Of a stretch of DNA of 25,016 nt, positions 10,622-21,000 are shown in pieces. The position numbers and the translations under genes were made by a program. Positions within the stretch are counted from its first letter, which is position 1. Each line of letters opens with the position of its first letter. The notes beneath the pieces were generated by a model. That model was given only the letters and a program-made list of their open reading frames with translations, had not been told where the DNA came from and did no database searches. This stretch comes from Heterotrichella gracilis (taxonomy: Eukaryota > Sar > Xanthophyceae > Tribonematales > Xanthonemataceae), in NCBI GenBank assembly GCA_032358255.1, contig JAULBX010028947.1:1-25016 (forward strand), given 5' to 3'.

Positions 10622-10707
10622 ACCCACCCCACCACCACCACCACCACCACCACCACCACCACCACCACCACCACCACCACACCGCCACCACCACCACCAC
10701 CACCATC
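10622..10707. repeat. (CCA)n / (TGG)n microsatellite next to a splice donor
   Basis: About 75-85 bp of CCA trinucleotides on the plus strand begin 6 nt into the intron whose donor follows NAA25 exon 10928-10713. On the transcribed strand it is a GUG-type repeat directly after the donor GTGGGG. The long Val/Gly-rich minus-strand reading frame over it is a by-product of the repeat. Confidence 0.95.
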
Positions 10708-10712
10708 CCCAC

Positions 10713-13700
10713 CTGCTCAGCCTCCCTGAAGGGCCTCCCCTCTTCCAGCAGCAGCTCAGTCAACCCCCCCTCCACCCCCATCACGTTGATTGCGTGCTCG
10801 GGCCCTGGGCGCCAGGTGGCGGGCAGGCAGCAGTCGATGTAGCGCTGCCAGCTGGCCCAGTCATCGGGGTTTGCCAGGATGGCAGTGCGGAACACCTCAG
10901 CTGCCGCCGCCAGGTCACCTTTGCGCATCTGCACGGGCATAAATGTTAAGGGTTTAGGGAATAGGATAAGGGTGTTGCAAAATTGGCCCTGCGGAATATT
11001 GGTGGCTGCAGATCCTCGACCCAAACCCCGAATCCAATCTGCCAGTAGTCGGGACTTGAACTGGACTGAACCTATGTTCGGACATTTTTACATGATTCTT
11101 GTACCCCCAAATCCTACCACCAGCTGCATGCGGATCCACCCAAACCCTTAGCAAACCCTACAACACGGGACCCACACCACCAGTAGCTGCCCCTGGATCC
11201 ACCAAAAGTCCACTTTGATCCAACCCCCACCAGGAACCATGACCCCAACCTTTGGCACAAACCCTAAACCCTTGGCACGAACCCTTACACCAGAGGTTGC
11301 TGCCCCTGGATCCGCAATAGCTCATATTCCATCAAAACCCTAAAACCCGTAACCATAAACCCTAACAGCTGCATCACACGCACCAGTAGCTGCCCCTGGA
11401 TCCACCGGAACTCGGCCTCGATCGAAACCACGCCAGGAACCTTGGCCATGACCTCCAAAGCTTCCTCGAATTTCCCCCTGGCCTGCAGGATGTCCAGGTA
11501 CAGCAGCAGCTCCTCAAATGTGTGGAATTTGCCCCCCGCTTTCTGCACCTGCTTGTCTGCCATGGTGTGCGCTAGCTGGAGCAGTGTGGCCAGGGGGAGC
11601 GTGGTAGGTAGTCCTGAATGGGTGGGGGTTAGGGTTTAGACGATAGGGTTTAGGGTTTAGGAGTGTGCGCCAGCTGGAGCAGTGTGGCCAGGGGGAGCGT
11701 GGTAGGCAGGCCCAGCAAAACCTTACACCCAAAACCCCAAGGGCTCCACGCGCCTTGCGCCTGCAGCACAAGGCTCATGATGACCCACAAAACACCCTAT
11801 TCACCCTGCTGTAAACCCTACAAGGGTTCCACGCACCTTGCGCCGCTGCGCGCGCCTGCAGCACCATGCTGGTGATGACCCACCAGGTGTACAGCGCCCC
11901 CTCTGACCCAGCAAGCTTGCTCAGCTTCTGCGCCACCTGCTGCTGCTTCACCCATTCGCCCTCCCTGGGACAGGGAACACACAAACGAGGATTTGAAAAA
12001 TCGATACACAAAACACCGGGGATTAGGGAAGCGTTTGACTCAGATTCTGCGCCACCCGCTGCTACTTCACCCAGTCGCCCTCCCTGGGATGGGGAACACA
12101 AAAAATGGGGATGGGTATTCACGACATTGACTCCATCACAGCTGCTTGCCCCAGATATGTGGATTGAAATGCAGCCGAGAGCTGTTGCCCCCCATTGTTG
12201 CATTGTTGCTGCACTGTTGCATGTGGCATTGGGTTGTCATTTGCTCTGCATGTTGAGACATACCCAGGGGATGCGCTTTGCGATGTGCAAGCATGCAGTC
12301 AGGACGCCACCGCCATCAAACTCGTTGGTGGTGCCAAGGCCTCCAGATCACACCACATCATGATGTTCACAATGGCCTACATATGTGAAGAACCAATGCC
12401 CGCATGCATGTTTAGCGTCTACACCCGCCGCGGATTTGGCGACTACAACTACAACTGCAATTGTGATCGTAAGTGCGCCACACCCTTACCTGTTGTATGC
12501 CTCAAACAGGCCCTGCAGGATGGCCACATCCTTGGTCCACCCACCCACAGCCATGCACAGTACGGGTTGAGGAGCATATTTCTCACTCTGATTTTGATGA
12601 TGAGTGTCACCAGCATACCTGGTGTATGCCCCAAATAGGCCCTGCAAGATGGCCTCATCCTTTGGCCTTGCCTCGGCAGCCGCAGCATAGGATGCGGTGA
12701 TGTCTCCTGGCCGCTCCACTGACTTGAGCACCACGCTTAGGGTTGACAGCACATCGATATCGGTGGGGGTGGCGCGCAGGATCTCGTCCGCCAACTGCAC
12801 AGGGGAAGTTGGGTGGGTTGGCATGTGCGTTCCGTTGGGAGGGGTGGTGGGAGCTTGCTTTGTTGGGGTGGAGTTTGTAGCCGGCTTGGGCATAAGGGGT
12901 GGTGGTGCTTGTTATTGCGCACCTGGTAATCCTTACCTGTTCCACTTTGTCGTCATTTCCCACGCACAGCAGGCTGAATGAAACATGCATTTCTTCGGAG
13001 CAGGTTTGCGCAGGTCACCATGTCACCCTCGCTTGCTTTAAACGGTAGGTTAACGGCTTCCTGTTTGTGCACTTTGGCCCAGCGTGAATACAGGCCAGCG
13101 CCCTGGGCAGTTTCCGCCATGGTCCCGATTACCTGTTCCGCTTCATCGTCCTTGCCCACGCGCAGCAGGCGGAAGGCATAGGTGATGCGGTGGATGCTAG
13201 GTCTAAACCCTAAACCCTCAACACCACCCTGAGGGTCAACAGTTGCTCATCCACAAAGCAGGAATGCCGCGCAAGGGTCTCAACTGCCAAGTGCACAGGG
13301 GGTAGTGGCAGCGACACGCAGGGGGTGGAGGTGGTTGTGCAGGTGTCAGACTACCGTTACCTGCTCCGCTTCATCGTCCTTGCCCACGCGCAGCAGGCTG
13401 AATGCCTTGAGCGTCTTGATGTAGTCGTTTTTGGGGTACTTCTGGAGCGCCGCATTGGCGTGCTTGATGGCAGCCTGTAGAATGCACCATACACACTCAA
13501 TAACTCCCCCAGGAGACAGCCCAATCACCCGAACAACACCCTCCCCCAAACACCCCCCCAAACCCAGTCGGCCCGCAACCATCCACCTCTAACCAATTAC
13601 CCAACCAGCAGTTGTGCTTGATGGCAGCCTGGTTGCACTCCCAAACCAATTAAACAGCCCCAGCGACCAACTAATACTATCAACCCAATACCCTCTACCT

Positions 13701-14026
13701 CGCCTTTCACCCAGTCACGGACCACTCTTAAGGGGGTCACTAGGGGGTCACTCATTCACAGCATTCCTGATGCGCCTGCTGTTCGTCTCACTAGTCAAGG
13801 CGATCAGCCCCATCACTCCGTCAGTGCACTAGAGATGAACATATGTAGAATGCCCACAACCTTGTCTACCAACATCTCCACCTCTAGATGCATGCATGCC
13901 ACTTGCATGCATTGTAGCATGGGTTTTGCGATTCAGGGGACATCTTTTCCTCACCTTGTAGTTCTGGCACTCTAGTGACTCGTGGATCAGGCCGATCTTA
14001 CGATAAGCTGCCTCCTGAGAGGACAT
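10713..14026 (-). CDS. NAA25: NAA25 / MDM20: auxiliary TPR subunit of N-terminal acetyltransferase B (N-terminal half)
   Basis: Exons, 5' to 3': 14026-13955, 13474-13361, 12794-12619, 11964-11837, 11613-11384, 10928-10713. Together they give 312 codons in consistent phases (0,0,2,1,0,0), starting at ATG 14026 (MSSQEAAYRKIGLIHESLE). NAA25 is the non-catalytic subunit of cytosolic NatB. It anchors the NAA20 catalytic subunit to the ribosome, and NatB acetylates nascent Met-Asp/Glu/Asn/Gln N-termini. Family landmarks in order: a first TPR with AALQKYPKNDYIKTLKA, LLRVGKDDEAEQ, ATPTDIDVLSTLS, the conserved VKQQQVAQKLSKLAG, FEELLLYLDIL...GKFEEALEVM, RWIQGQLL, and ILANPDDWASWQRYIDC. These match plant NAA25 closely. 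The family is usually 900-1,050 aa, and no C-terminal half was found here apart from the two uncertain exons at 9317-10118. A 27-nt in-frame segment (EVTVKLLEQ) near 10566-10592 could be an extra micro-exon, but its acceptor is poor. Confidence 0.88.
11176..11330 (-). repeat. Two intronic copies of the 3' edge of NAA25 exon 11613-11384
   Basis: GTAGCTGCCCCTGGATCCACC recurs around 11183 and a variant (GTTGCTGCCCCTGGATCCGC) around 11296, matching the exon end at 11386-11406. The first copy also keeps the following block that encodes part of EAEF and PGVV. Telomere-like CCCTAAA variants lie between the copies (11260-11275, 11335-11363). Confidence 0.85.
11662..11712 (-). repeat. Copy of the 5' edge of NAA25 exon 11613-11384
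   Basis: GCCAGCTGGAGCAGTGTGGC and the following GGGGGAGCGTGGTAGG repeat 11571-11609, about 98 bp away. Telomere-like TTTAGGG repeats at 11629-11660 separate the two copies. Confidence 0.9.
11736..11806 (-). repeat. Copy of the 3' edge of NAA25 exon 11964-11837
   Basis: The plus-strand block CTCCACGCGCCTTGCGCCTGC and the following ATGATGACCCAC repeat 11828-11885 with a 9-bp deletion. The reverse complement of the junction still reads AAGGCGCG, so the donor GT is changed. Confidence 0.8.
12026..12095 (-). repeat. Copy of the 5' edge of NAA25 exon 11964-11837
   Basis: Positions 12043-12095 repeat 11927-11979. Both share the acceptor region, plus-strand TCGCCCTCCCTGGGA, and the exon portion encoding GEWVKQQQ. 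The copied acceptor CCCAG/GGAGGG is intact, so it is a potential decoy upstream of the true one. Confidence 0.85.
12486..12540 (-). repeat. Copy of the 3' edge of NAA25 exon 12794-12619 with functional-looking donor
   Basis: The minus strand encodes VAILQGLFEAYNR followed by GTAAGG, parallel to EAILQGLFGAYTR followed by GTATGC at 12619. The spacing is about 126 bp. Its donor is, if anything, closer to consensus than the one I chose. Confidence 0.85.
12934..13175 (-). repeat. Two copies of the 3' edge of NAA25 exon 13474-13361
   Basis: The block encoding LLRVGKDDEAEQ, plus its donor, occurs at 13361-13405 (exon), again at 13130-13175 (RVGKDDEAEQ followed by GTAATC) and again at 12934-12980 (LLCVGNDDKVEQ followed by GTAAGG). 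The third copy is the most diverged. Telomere-like CCCTAAACCCT lies at 13206-13218 between the first two. Confidence 0.9.
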
Positions 14027-15055
14027 GGTTGGCGTGGGCTGCACCCAGCAAGGTGCATGTGATAGGCCCCTTGGGCAAGATTCTTCCAAGGGAATGCGGG
14101 CCAGGTGGTGGCTTGCAAGTGGTTGTTGAAGGGAACAGATGGTACAGTAGAGGTTGCTGCTGCGATTTTCGCTTTGGACTGGCCCTGGCCTATGGAGACG
14201 GTACAATGGTCTTGCCGCCACCAATATCCAGTGTGACACTCTAGGGTTTCTACCTAGTGGGCTCCACGGAACCCTAGGCAGCCTGGCTGCCAGCGGCACT
14301 GCATGCTGAACCAGCGTTTACGGCAGGGTTTGCCCAGTGCGACGTTCAACTTGTTTCCTACAGCCTACAGCCAGTACAGGTAGCTAGCAGCTTGAGCTAA
14401 CGCATATTGACACCACCCCAGGGCCCGCCTTTGCGTTTCTTTGGCAGATGTCGAGTATTGCGTGCCAATACCTCGTGCCTGTATAAGAGCCCGCATACGT
14501 GACTTGAGCACACCACAGCTTGAAAGCTGATTGCTTGGGGTTCTGCGACAACGTCCTTGCGTGAGTGTGTCTCCAACCGCCCATGACATATGCATGCATG
14601 CAAAGCATGTGGCATATGCATGCATCGGTGGCGAGCTGCGGAGCACCTTCCTCGCAACTGACCGCCCGTGCTGACGGTACCCCGCCAACAGTTGCCTGAC
14701 ATCTTCGCCGTATCCTCACGTCATTGCTCTCGCAAACGGGCCCTGGGTCTCGGGACCGTGGCGATGACATCGGACGGCGACGACAGGGCTACATGCAGGT
14801 AGGTCAAGGACCAACTATGGGCGTTTTACTACCCCTGTTAGACTCTGCAACACGCTCTGTATCAGAGTGCCAGGTTGAACATAGTATACCGAGGGACCCT
14901 GGCATCGCACTCGGAAGCCAGGCATACACACTTGAGCCCTACCCACATCTTTCACAACCCAAGGAGGGTGTTCGACAAAGGCAACCAGCCTGCTACGAGC
15001 GGAAAGGCTGCATCTTGAACCCTCGTGCCTCAACCTGCACTCCGGCATCTGCGAC
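14027..15055. promoter_or_regulatory. Divergent intergenic region between NAA25 and trehalase
   Basis: About 1.03 kb separates the NAA25 start (minus, 14026) from the trehalase start (plus, 15056). It holds no exon chain I can support on either strand. It probably contains both promoters and 5' UTRs. No clear TATA box is obvious. The most distinctive element is the CATATGCATGCAT direct repeat at 14587-14624. Confidence 0.6.
14587..14624. repeat. CATATGCATGCAT direct repeat, self-complementary
   Basis: CATATGCATGCAT occurs at 14587-14599 and 14613-14625, separated by GCAAAGCATGTGG-type sequence. Each copy is largely palindromic (ATGCAT, CATATG), so the pair can also form a hairpin. Its position between two divergent start codons makes a regulatory role possible, but similar CATGCA tracts also occur elsewhere in the window. 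Confidence 0.7.
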
Positions 15056-18000
15056 ATGGGGTCAACCCTTGTTGTGGGATGGCTGCTGCTCGCCATGGCC
15101 GCACAGTGCAGGTCCGCATCAAGTTCGTAGGTTTCGTGCACACCCCTTTACCCCAACCGGGCGCACCTATGACCGTGGCTGAGGTGACGGTCGTTGCTCT
15201 CACCTGTAAAGCGTGTCTGCACCAACCCACGTGCAGGTTGTCACACTTTGCACAATGCACACATTGTCAGCTACGTCTAAAGTCTTAGGACCCTAAACCA
15301 CATCGTACTGAACGCAAACCAATTGCACCGCCTCTACCCCACTGCCAGGGTGTACACTTGTGTGGGGTTGGGGTTGGGGGTGGGGGTGGGTACCAGGCAG
15401 CAGCACCAGGTACTTGGCCCTGTTTAGGGTATTGGGGGTTAGGGTTCAGCCCTCCTATCACAAACCAACACCTACCCACTTCCACAAGGGTACCCCTGAG
15501 TCATTTCACACTCCTCTATCACTGCGGCAGGTCCTGCAGGGGCCAATTGACACTGAATGCCACTAAGAAAACAAGCCTCTCACTGATACACACTCGTGTC
15601 TGTGCAGTGGCCAGCAGCAGTACTACACCCCCGTGTCATTTACCAACGTGGCGCCGCCGCTATGGGAGTCGGGGCCGATACCCCAGGCTGTGCAAAGCAG
15701 CATGATCTTCAACGACTCCAAGACCTTTGTGTGAGTGCCCGTTAGGGTTTTGGATTATGGCGCAGGGGTTAGGGTTTAGGGTCGGGGCCAATACCCCAGG
15801 CTGTGCAGGGCAGCATGATATTCAGCGGCTCCAAGACCCTTTGTGAGAGTGCCCTTTAGGGTCTAGGGATTAGGGTTTTAATGGCAGGGCCAATAACCCA
15901 AAGCTGTGCAGAACCTCTGTAGGAACTCCAAGCCTTTTGTTCCAGTGATTGCATTTTCCCCAACAGGTGTGTATCCTAAAAAGACCCCCATGCTCTCGCT
16001 GCCGGCCCTGAACTGGATTTGCAAGTGCGCACCATAGCCCAGTAGCACACCCACTACAAGACAAGGCCACACGAATAGCAGAATGACAGAATAATGATGA
16101 ACAGCGCGTACTCCTGCTGTCCAAAGGGCACTGGGAAGCACGCGCACGAGTTTACCTCCCCGTTACTTTTCATTGTAGGGACATGCCCCTCAAGGTGGAC
16201 CCTGTGGCTGCTGTGGACAGCTTCAACAAGCTGCCGGGATCACAATCATCCCCACCTAACATCCCCAGGGCCCAGCTGCAGCAGTGGCTCAATGCCACTT
16301 TCGAGCCTGTGGGGAGGTACGCATGGGTGCTGGGGGCGATGCATGCCTGGGATGAATGTACATTATTTGACCAATACATGGGTCGAAATGTACTTGCATC
16401 GTCATGAGGGAAGGTACTGATTTGATCAGCATCTATGTGGGGATACGATTACCCCCGCGCATGCAAGAGTGTCGTACATGCACATAGTTAAATGCATCCA
16501 AGTGGATGTGTCCAAGCGTTCATCTCTCTTCATAGATCGTTGCTGTCTGGAACACCAACCATTTGGCCAACTAATCAAATAATCCATTCACCATCTGTGC
16601 AGCGATCTGGAGAACATCACGGTTCCTGGATTTGTGCCCGAGCCTCATCTAAGTCGATTAATCAACTAATCAATGAAGCAATCAATTAATGAACTATATA
16701 CAATTATTCACCGCATGTGCAGTGACTTGGAGAACATCACGATGCCTGGATTTGAGCCTGAGCCAGCTGATTTTCTTCCAAAAGTGACCAATCCCGACAT
16801 CCGGACCTGGGCCCTGGACATCCACCAGCTCTGGGGACAGCTGGGGAGGCAGGTGGGATTGACAGCATCCCAGGAAATTGCTGCATTGAACGCCTGGACC
16901 CATGTGCATGCCCAACCTAAACTCATCAGCCGCTACACGAATCGCGTGAGTGTCAAGTACTTAAGTGACCCCTAGATTAAGGTCTAGGCCTAGACCTTCG
17001 CCAGCTCTTGAGGAGGGCACTGGAAAGGCACTGGCGTTAAGAGCATCCCCAGGACATCAGGTTGCACACCTGAGTGTGCTTACCCGACCCCAATGATCTG
17101 TGCCAACATTGAGAACCCTAGTACTGACCCTAGCTTGTGGTGCAGGTGCCTGACAGGGTTCGTGAGGAGGAGGAGCGCAATACCCTAATCTGGGTGCCAG
17201 ACCCTATGGTGGTGCCGGGATCAAGGTTCAGGTGAGGCTCAAAAGTACTTGCAAAGTGTTAGTACTTGCAAAGAGATTTCATAAAGGAAATCAAGAAGCC
17301 AGCTGTCCAACCCCCTCCCATGAGGACCATGTTTCGCCTGGACCTGCAATACAGAACAGGTTTTGCCTGATGTGTCACATGTCATGTGCCAGTTTCCATC
17401 TCTCATGACGTTTCATTGTCAACGACACATACCTCATGTGCACTATGTCTATGGCATTTCCTGATTCACGTATAAGTACTGGGACATCCACATACCAATG
17501 CTTTCCCCCATTGTCAATCCCAGGGAGGTGTATTACTGGGACAGCTACTGGTCCATCAAGGGGCTCCTGGTGAGCCAGCTCCCCGAATTGGCCACAGACA
17601 TTGTGCGCAACCTCATGTATCTGCTGGGGAAGATTGGCCACATACCCAACGGCAACCGCATCTACTATGAAAACAGAAGGTGACGCATTACATGCATGGG
17701 GCTGGCACGGTGGTAGGGTGTAAGTTTCTTGCACATCAACAAGCTCTAGGCTGGTTTAGGCTGCTTTTGGTGAGTCACCTGCCTGAATTGGCCACATGCC
17801 CAACGGGAACCGCATCTACTACGAAAACAGAAGGTGCGGGTTGCCTCGCACGCTCATGGGTATCTAACAGTGGTAAGGATTAGGATTTCATGCAGCCCTC
17901 ACTTAGCTTCTGGGCATGCCCTGTTTGAAGGTATCATAACACGTCCACTGGCTTTTGTTACTGACCTAATTACACCCCCTGCGGCTAGCCCCCCTCCTGA

Positions 18001-21000
18001 GCCACATGAATTCAGTCATTGGCGCCTACACACGAAACCACCACCCTACTGCAGAATATACTTGTTTTTGCTTACGGACTTCATTCCATCCCCTGCAGCC
18101 AGCCACCCCTCCTGAGTCACATGATCTCCGACATCTACGCCTACACACAAAACACATCCCTGCTAGAAGATGCCCTGCCCCTGCTGGTCCAGGAGCACAC
18201 CTACTTCACAACCCCACCCAAGGGTTTGACCCTGATCGATGCCAACGGGTCAGCGCACCACCTCAGCAGATACTATGCCAACTGGACGCAGCCCAGGCCC
18301 GAATCCTACAGGTGAGCTAAACCCTGGCGCTAAATCCTAAACCTCACCTAAGGGTTTGACCCTGGTGGGTGCCAATATGGGTCAGCGCACCACCTCAACA
18401 AATACTACGCCAACTGGACGCAGCCGAGGCCAGAATCCTACAGGTGAGCTAAACCCTGGGGCTAAACCCTAAACCCCACCTATGGGTTTGACACTGGTGG
18501 ATGCCAATATGGGTCCGTCCACCACCTCAGCAGATACTGTGCCAACTGGACGCAGCCCAGGCCAGAATCCTATAGGTGAGCTAAAACCCTGGCGCTAAAG
18601 CCCTGAACCTTAAACACCTGGAAACCTGAACCTGGAAGATCGAACCTGGCAAATTTCTACAAGAAGAGCCACTCCCAAAGTAAATTTGAAGCAAAATCTG
18701 ATGTCCACTCTGGAGATGCTGGGACTGCCGCAAGCCTGCCGTCCAACCCCAAACCAAAGAAACTAAATTCGAAATCCTAAACCCCAAACGCTGAACCCTA
18801 CACCCCGTACTTGCAGGGAGGATGCTGACACTGCCACAAGCCTGTCCCTCGATCAAGCCCAGCAGCTGTGGCGCGATCTGGCCAGCGCTGCCGAATCGGG
18901 CTGGGATTTCTCTTCCCGATGGTTGGCCAATCAGACTGACCTGAAGACCATTCGCACCACCAGCATCATTCCAGCCGATCTGAATGGGTTTTTGTATCAG
19001 ATGGAGAGGGATATCGCCAGGTTTGCAGGTGGGTGGGTGGAGGGTGTGGTATCTACCCTATCTAAGGGTATTGGGAACATGCGAGGACCTAGGGTTAGAA
19101 GCGATGGTGTCATGAGCTAGGACGGCTCTCGCATCTTCGCCAGTGCTCTCCTCATCCAAAAGGAACGTGTTTGGGCATAAACAGCAGACATTCAATTCAG
19201 CTGTCATCTTCTGCAGATGAGACTGGCCAGGAGAGCCTGGCTGATGACTTCACCCGGCTGGCGGATGCAAGGCAGCAGGACATGATGGCGCTCATGTGGA
19301 ACGAAACCACAGGTAAGGTTTTGGCGGGGCTATGGTACTTGCACCACAGACCACACAAAGGATGGGGCCATTGATCAGGGTCCACAGCTGGGATGTGAGC
19401 ACACAAAAGTATTATGGACGCACCTATTGCTGATGTAAATATCTGTTGCTCCAAATTTAATGCGATATTCTGGCATAGTTTGAAGGCGTACTTATTTATT
19501 CACATATTCACATATTTTACCTTCGCATACGACCCTTGCTTACAACCAGGGTGGAAAAAGGCGGCGGTAAGCTTGCTGAATAATGTTCATAGACATTCGT
19601 ATGTATCTAGATTTTCACAGCTTGTGTGGGTGCAGGCTACTGGCACGACTTGCTCCTGACGGGGCCCCCAAGCGGCCCAGCAAATGACACATGGCACACA
19701 TACCAGCAGCTGCCGGGACCATACCCATCAAACTGGGTACCGCTGTGGTACGTCCGTGTACATGTGCGGTGTACACATTCAGCATTTTGTGTGTCCATCA
19801 GACGTGTGCCGTCTTTTTATCAGCAGCCTTCCCAGCAGTCTTTGTATCAGTAGCATTTGTCCTGACACTGTTTACATCATGCCTGCACTATCGGCTGCCA
19901 TTGAGTCGGCAGGGCAGCAGGCAACATGGCGCATACATACGAGCAACTGCCAACCAGTACCAAATGTGGTAAACTGGGTGCTTTTTTATAGGGTGGTGCT
20001 GTTCATGTGCTCTGCAGTTGGCATTCCAGGATCGGCAATTTCTCCTTTCAAAATCACAGGAGGTTTTGTCCCCAACATGATGGTGGCTGCATGCCGAGAT
20101 GTCTAGCTGGCTGCTCACAGCGCTCTGCAGTTTAGCAATGGCTTTGCACTCCAAAGTAGAGTGCAAAGCTAATCAATGTCCTGCACTCTAAAACCCTAAC
20201 CCTGAGTGCCCCTGTCTCCCCTCAGGACGGGCCTGGTGGCTCCTGAGAGCCCCCAAGCACTGGCGGCGGTCACCAGCCTGGCAGGATCGGGCCTCATTGG
20301 AGTGGGAGGTGGGTCCATGCACTCGCACTGGAACTCGAAATCCAAATTGTGATGTCCACTTGTAATCGAGCTCTGTCTTTTTGTGGTGGTTCATGCAGTG
20401 GTTTGGTGCTAGATTAGGGTGTCTAGGGTTTTGGGTAGGGATTTCGGTCACCAGCCTGGCAGGATCGGGCCTCATTGGAGTGGGAGGTGGGTCCATGCAC
20501 TCGCACTCAAAAGTCCCAATTGGGATGCATGCACTTGCTTGTCCTTGAGCTCTTTCTCTACCTGTTTGTGGTGGTTTAAGCCGAGGTTTTGGTGCGAGGT
20601 TAGGGTGTAGGGTTTTGGGTAGGGATTTCGATCACCAGCCTGGTAGGATCAGGTCTCATTGGAAAGGGCGGTGGGTCATGTAATGGAGAACGAGGGATTC
20701 AGGTTCTGTGCAGCCTGTCCATAAAGCACGCAGTGGTCTTTTCGGTTGCGTTCAGGCATCCCCCTACTGCCCCCCCCCCCCCCCAGGGCATCTCCACGCT
20801 CCCTGCTGTCCACTAGAGAGCAGTGGGACTCCCCCCTTTGACACATACACACCCTCGTCCTCCCCTTTACCCCCCACAGGCATCTCCACCTCACTGTTAG
20901 ACACTGGCGAGCAGTGGGACTCCCCCAACGCCTGGCCACCCCTGCAGCACATGATGATAGAGGCGCTGGACATGTATGGAGGTGGGTGAAGCCACTGGTT

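Noticed and set aside
9745..10680. 311-codon minus-strand open frame starting with poly-valine
   Set aside because: The frame is opened by the (CCA)n/(TGG)n repeat and then runs through introns and out-of-frame exon sequence. Gly/Val-rich composition, no domain.
14384..14770. Minus-strand open frames upstream of NAA25
   Set aside because: Several overlapping frames exist in this GC-rich region, but none has a splice chain into NAA25 exon 1 or a recognisable motif. The ATG at 14026 fits the family's N-terminus.
16860..16945. Extension of trehalase exon 4 past 16852
   Set aside because: The frame stays open (VGLTASQEIAALNAW) and ends at a GTGAGT, but the family alignment continues directly into the exon at 17146 and the insertion has no counterpart.
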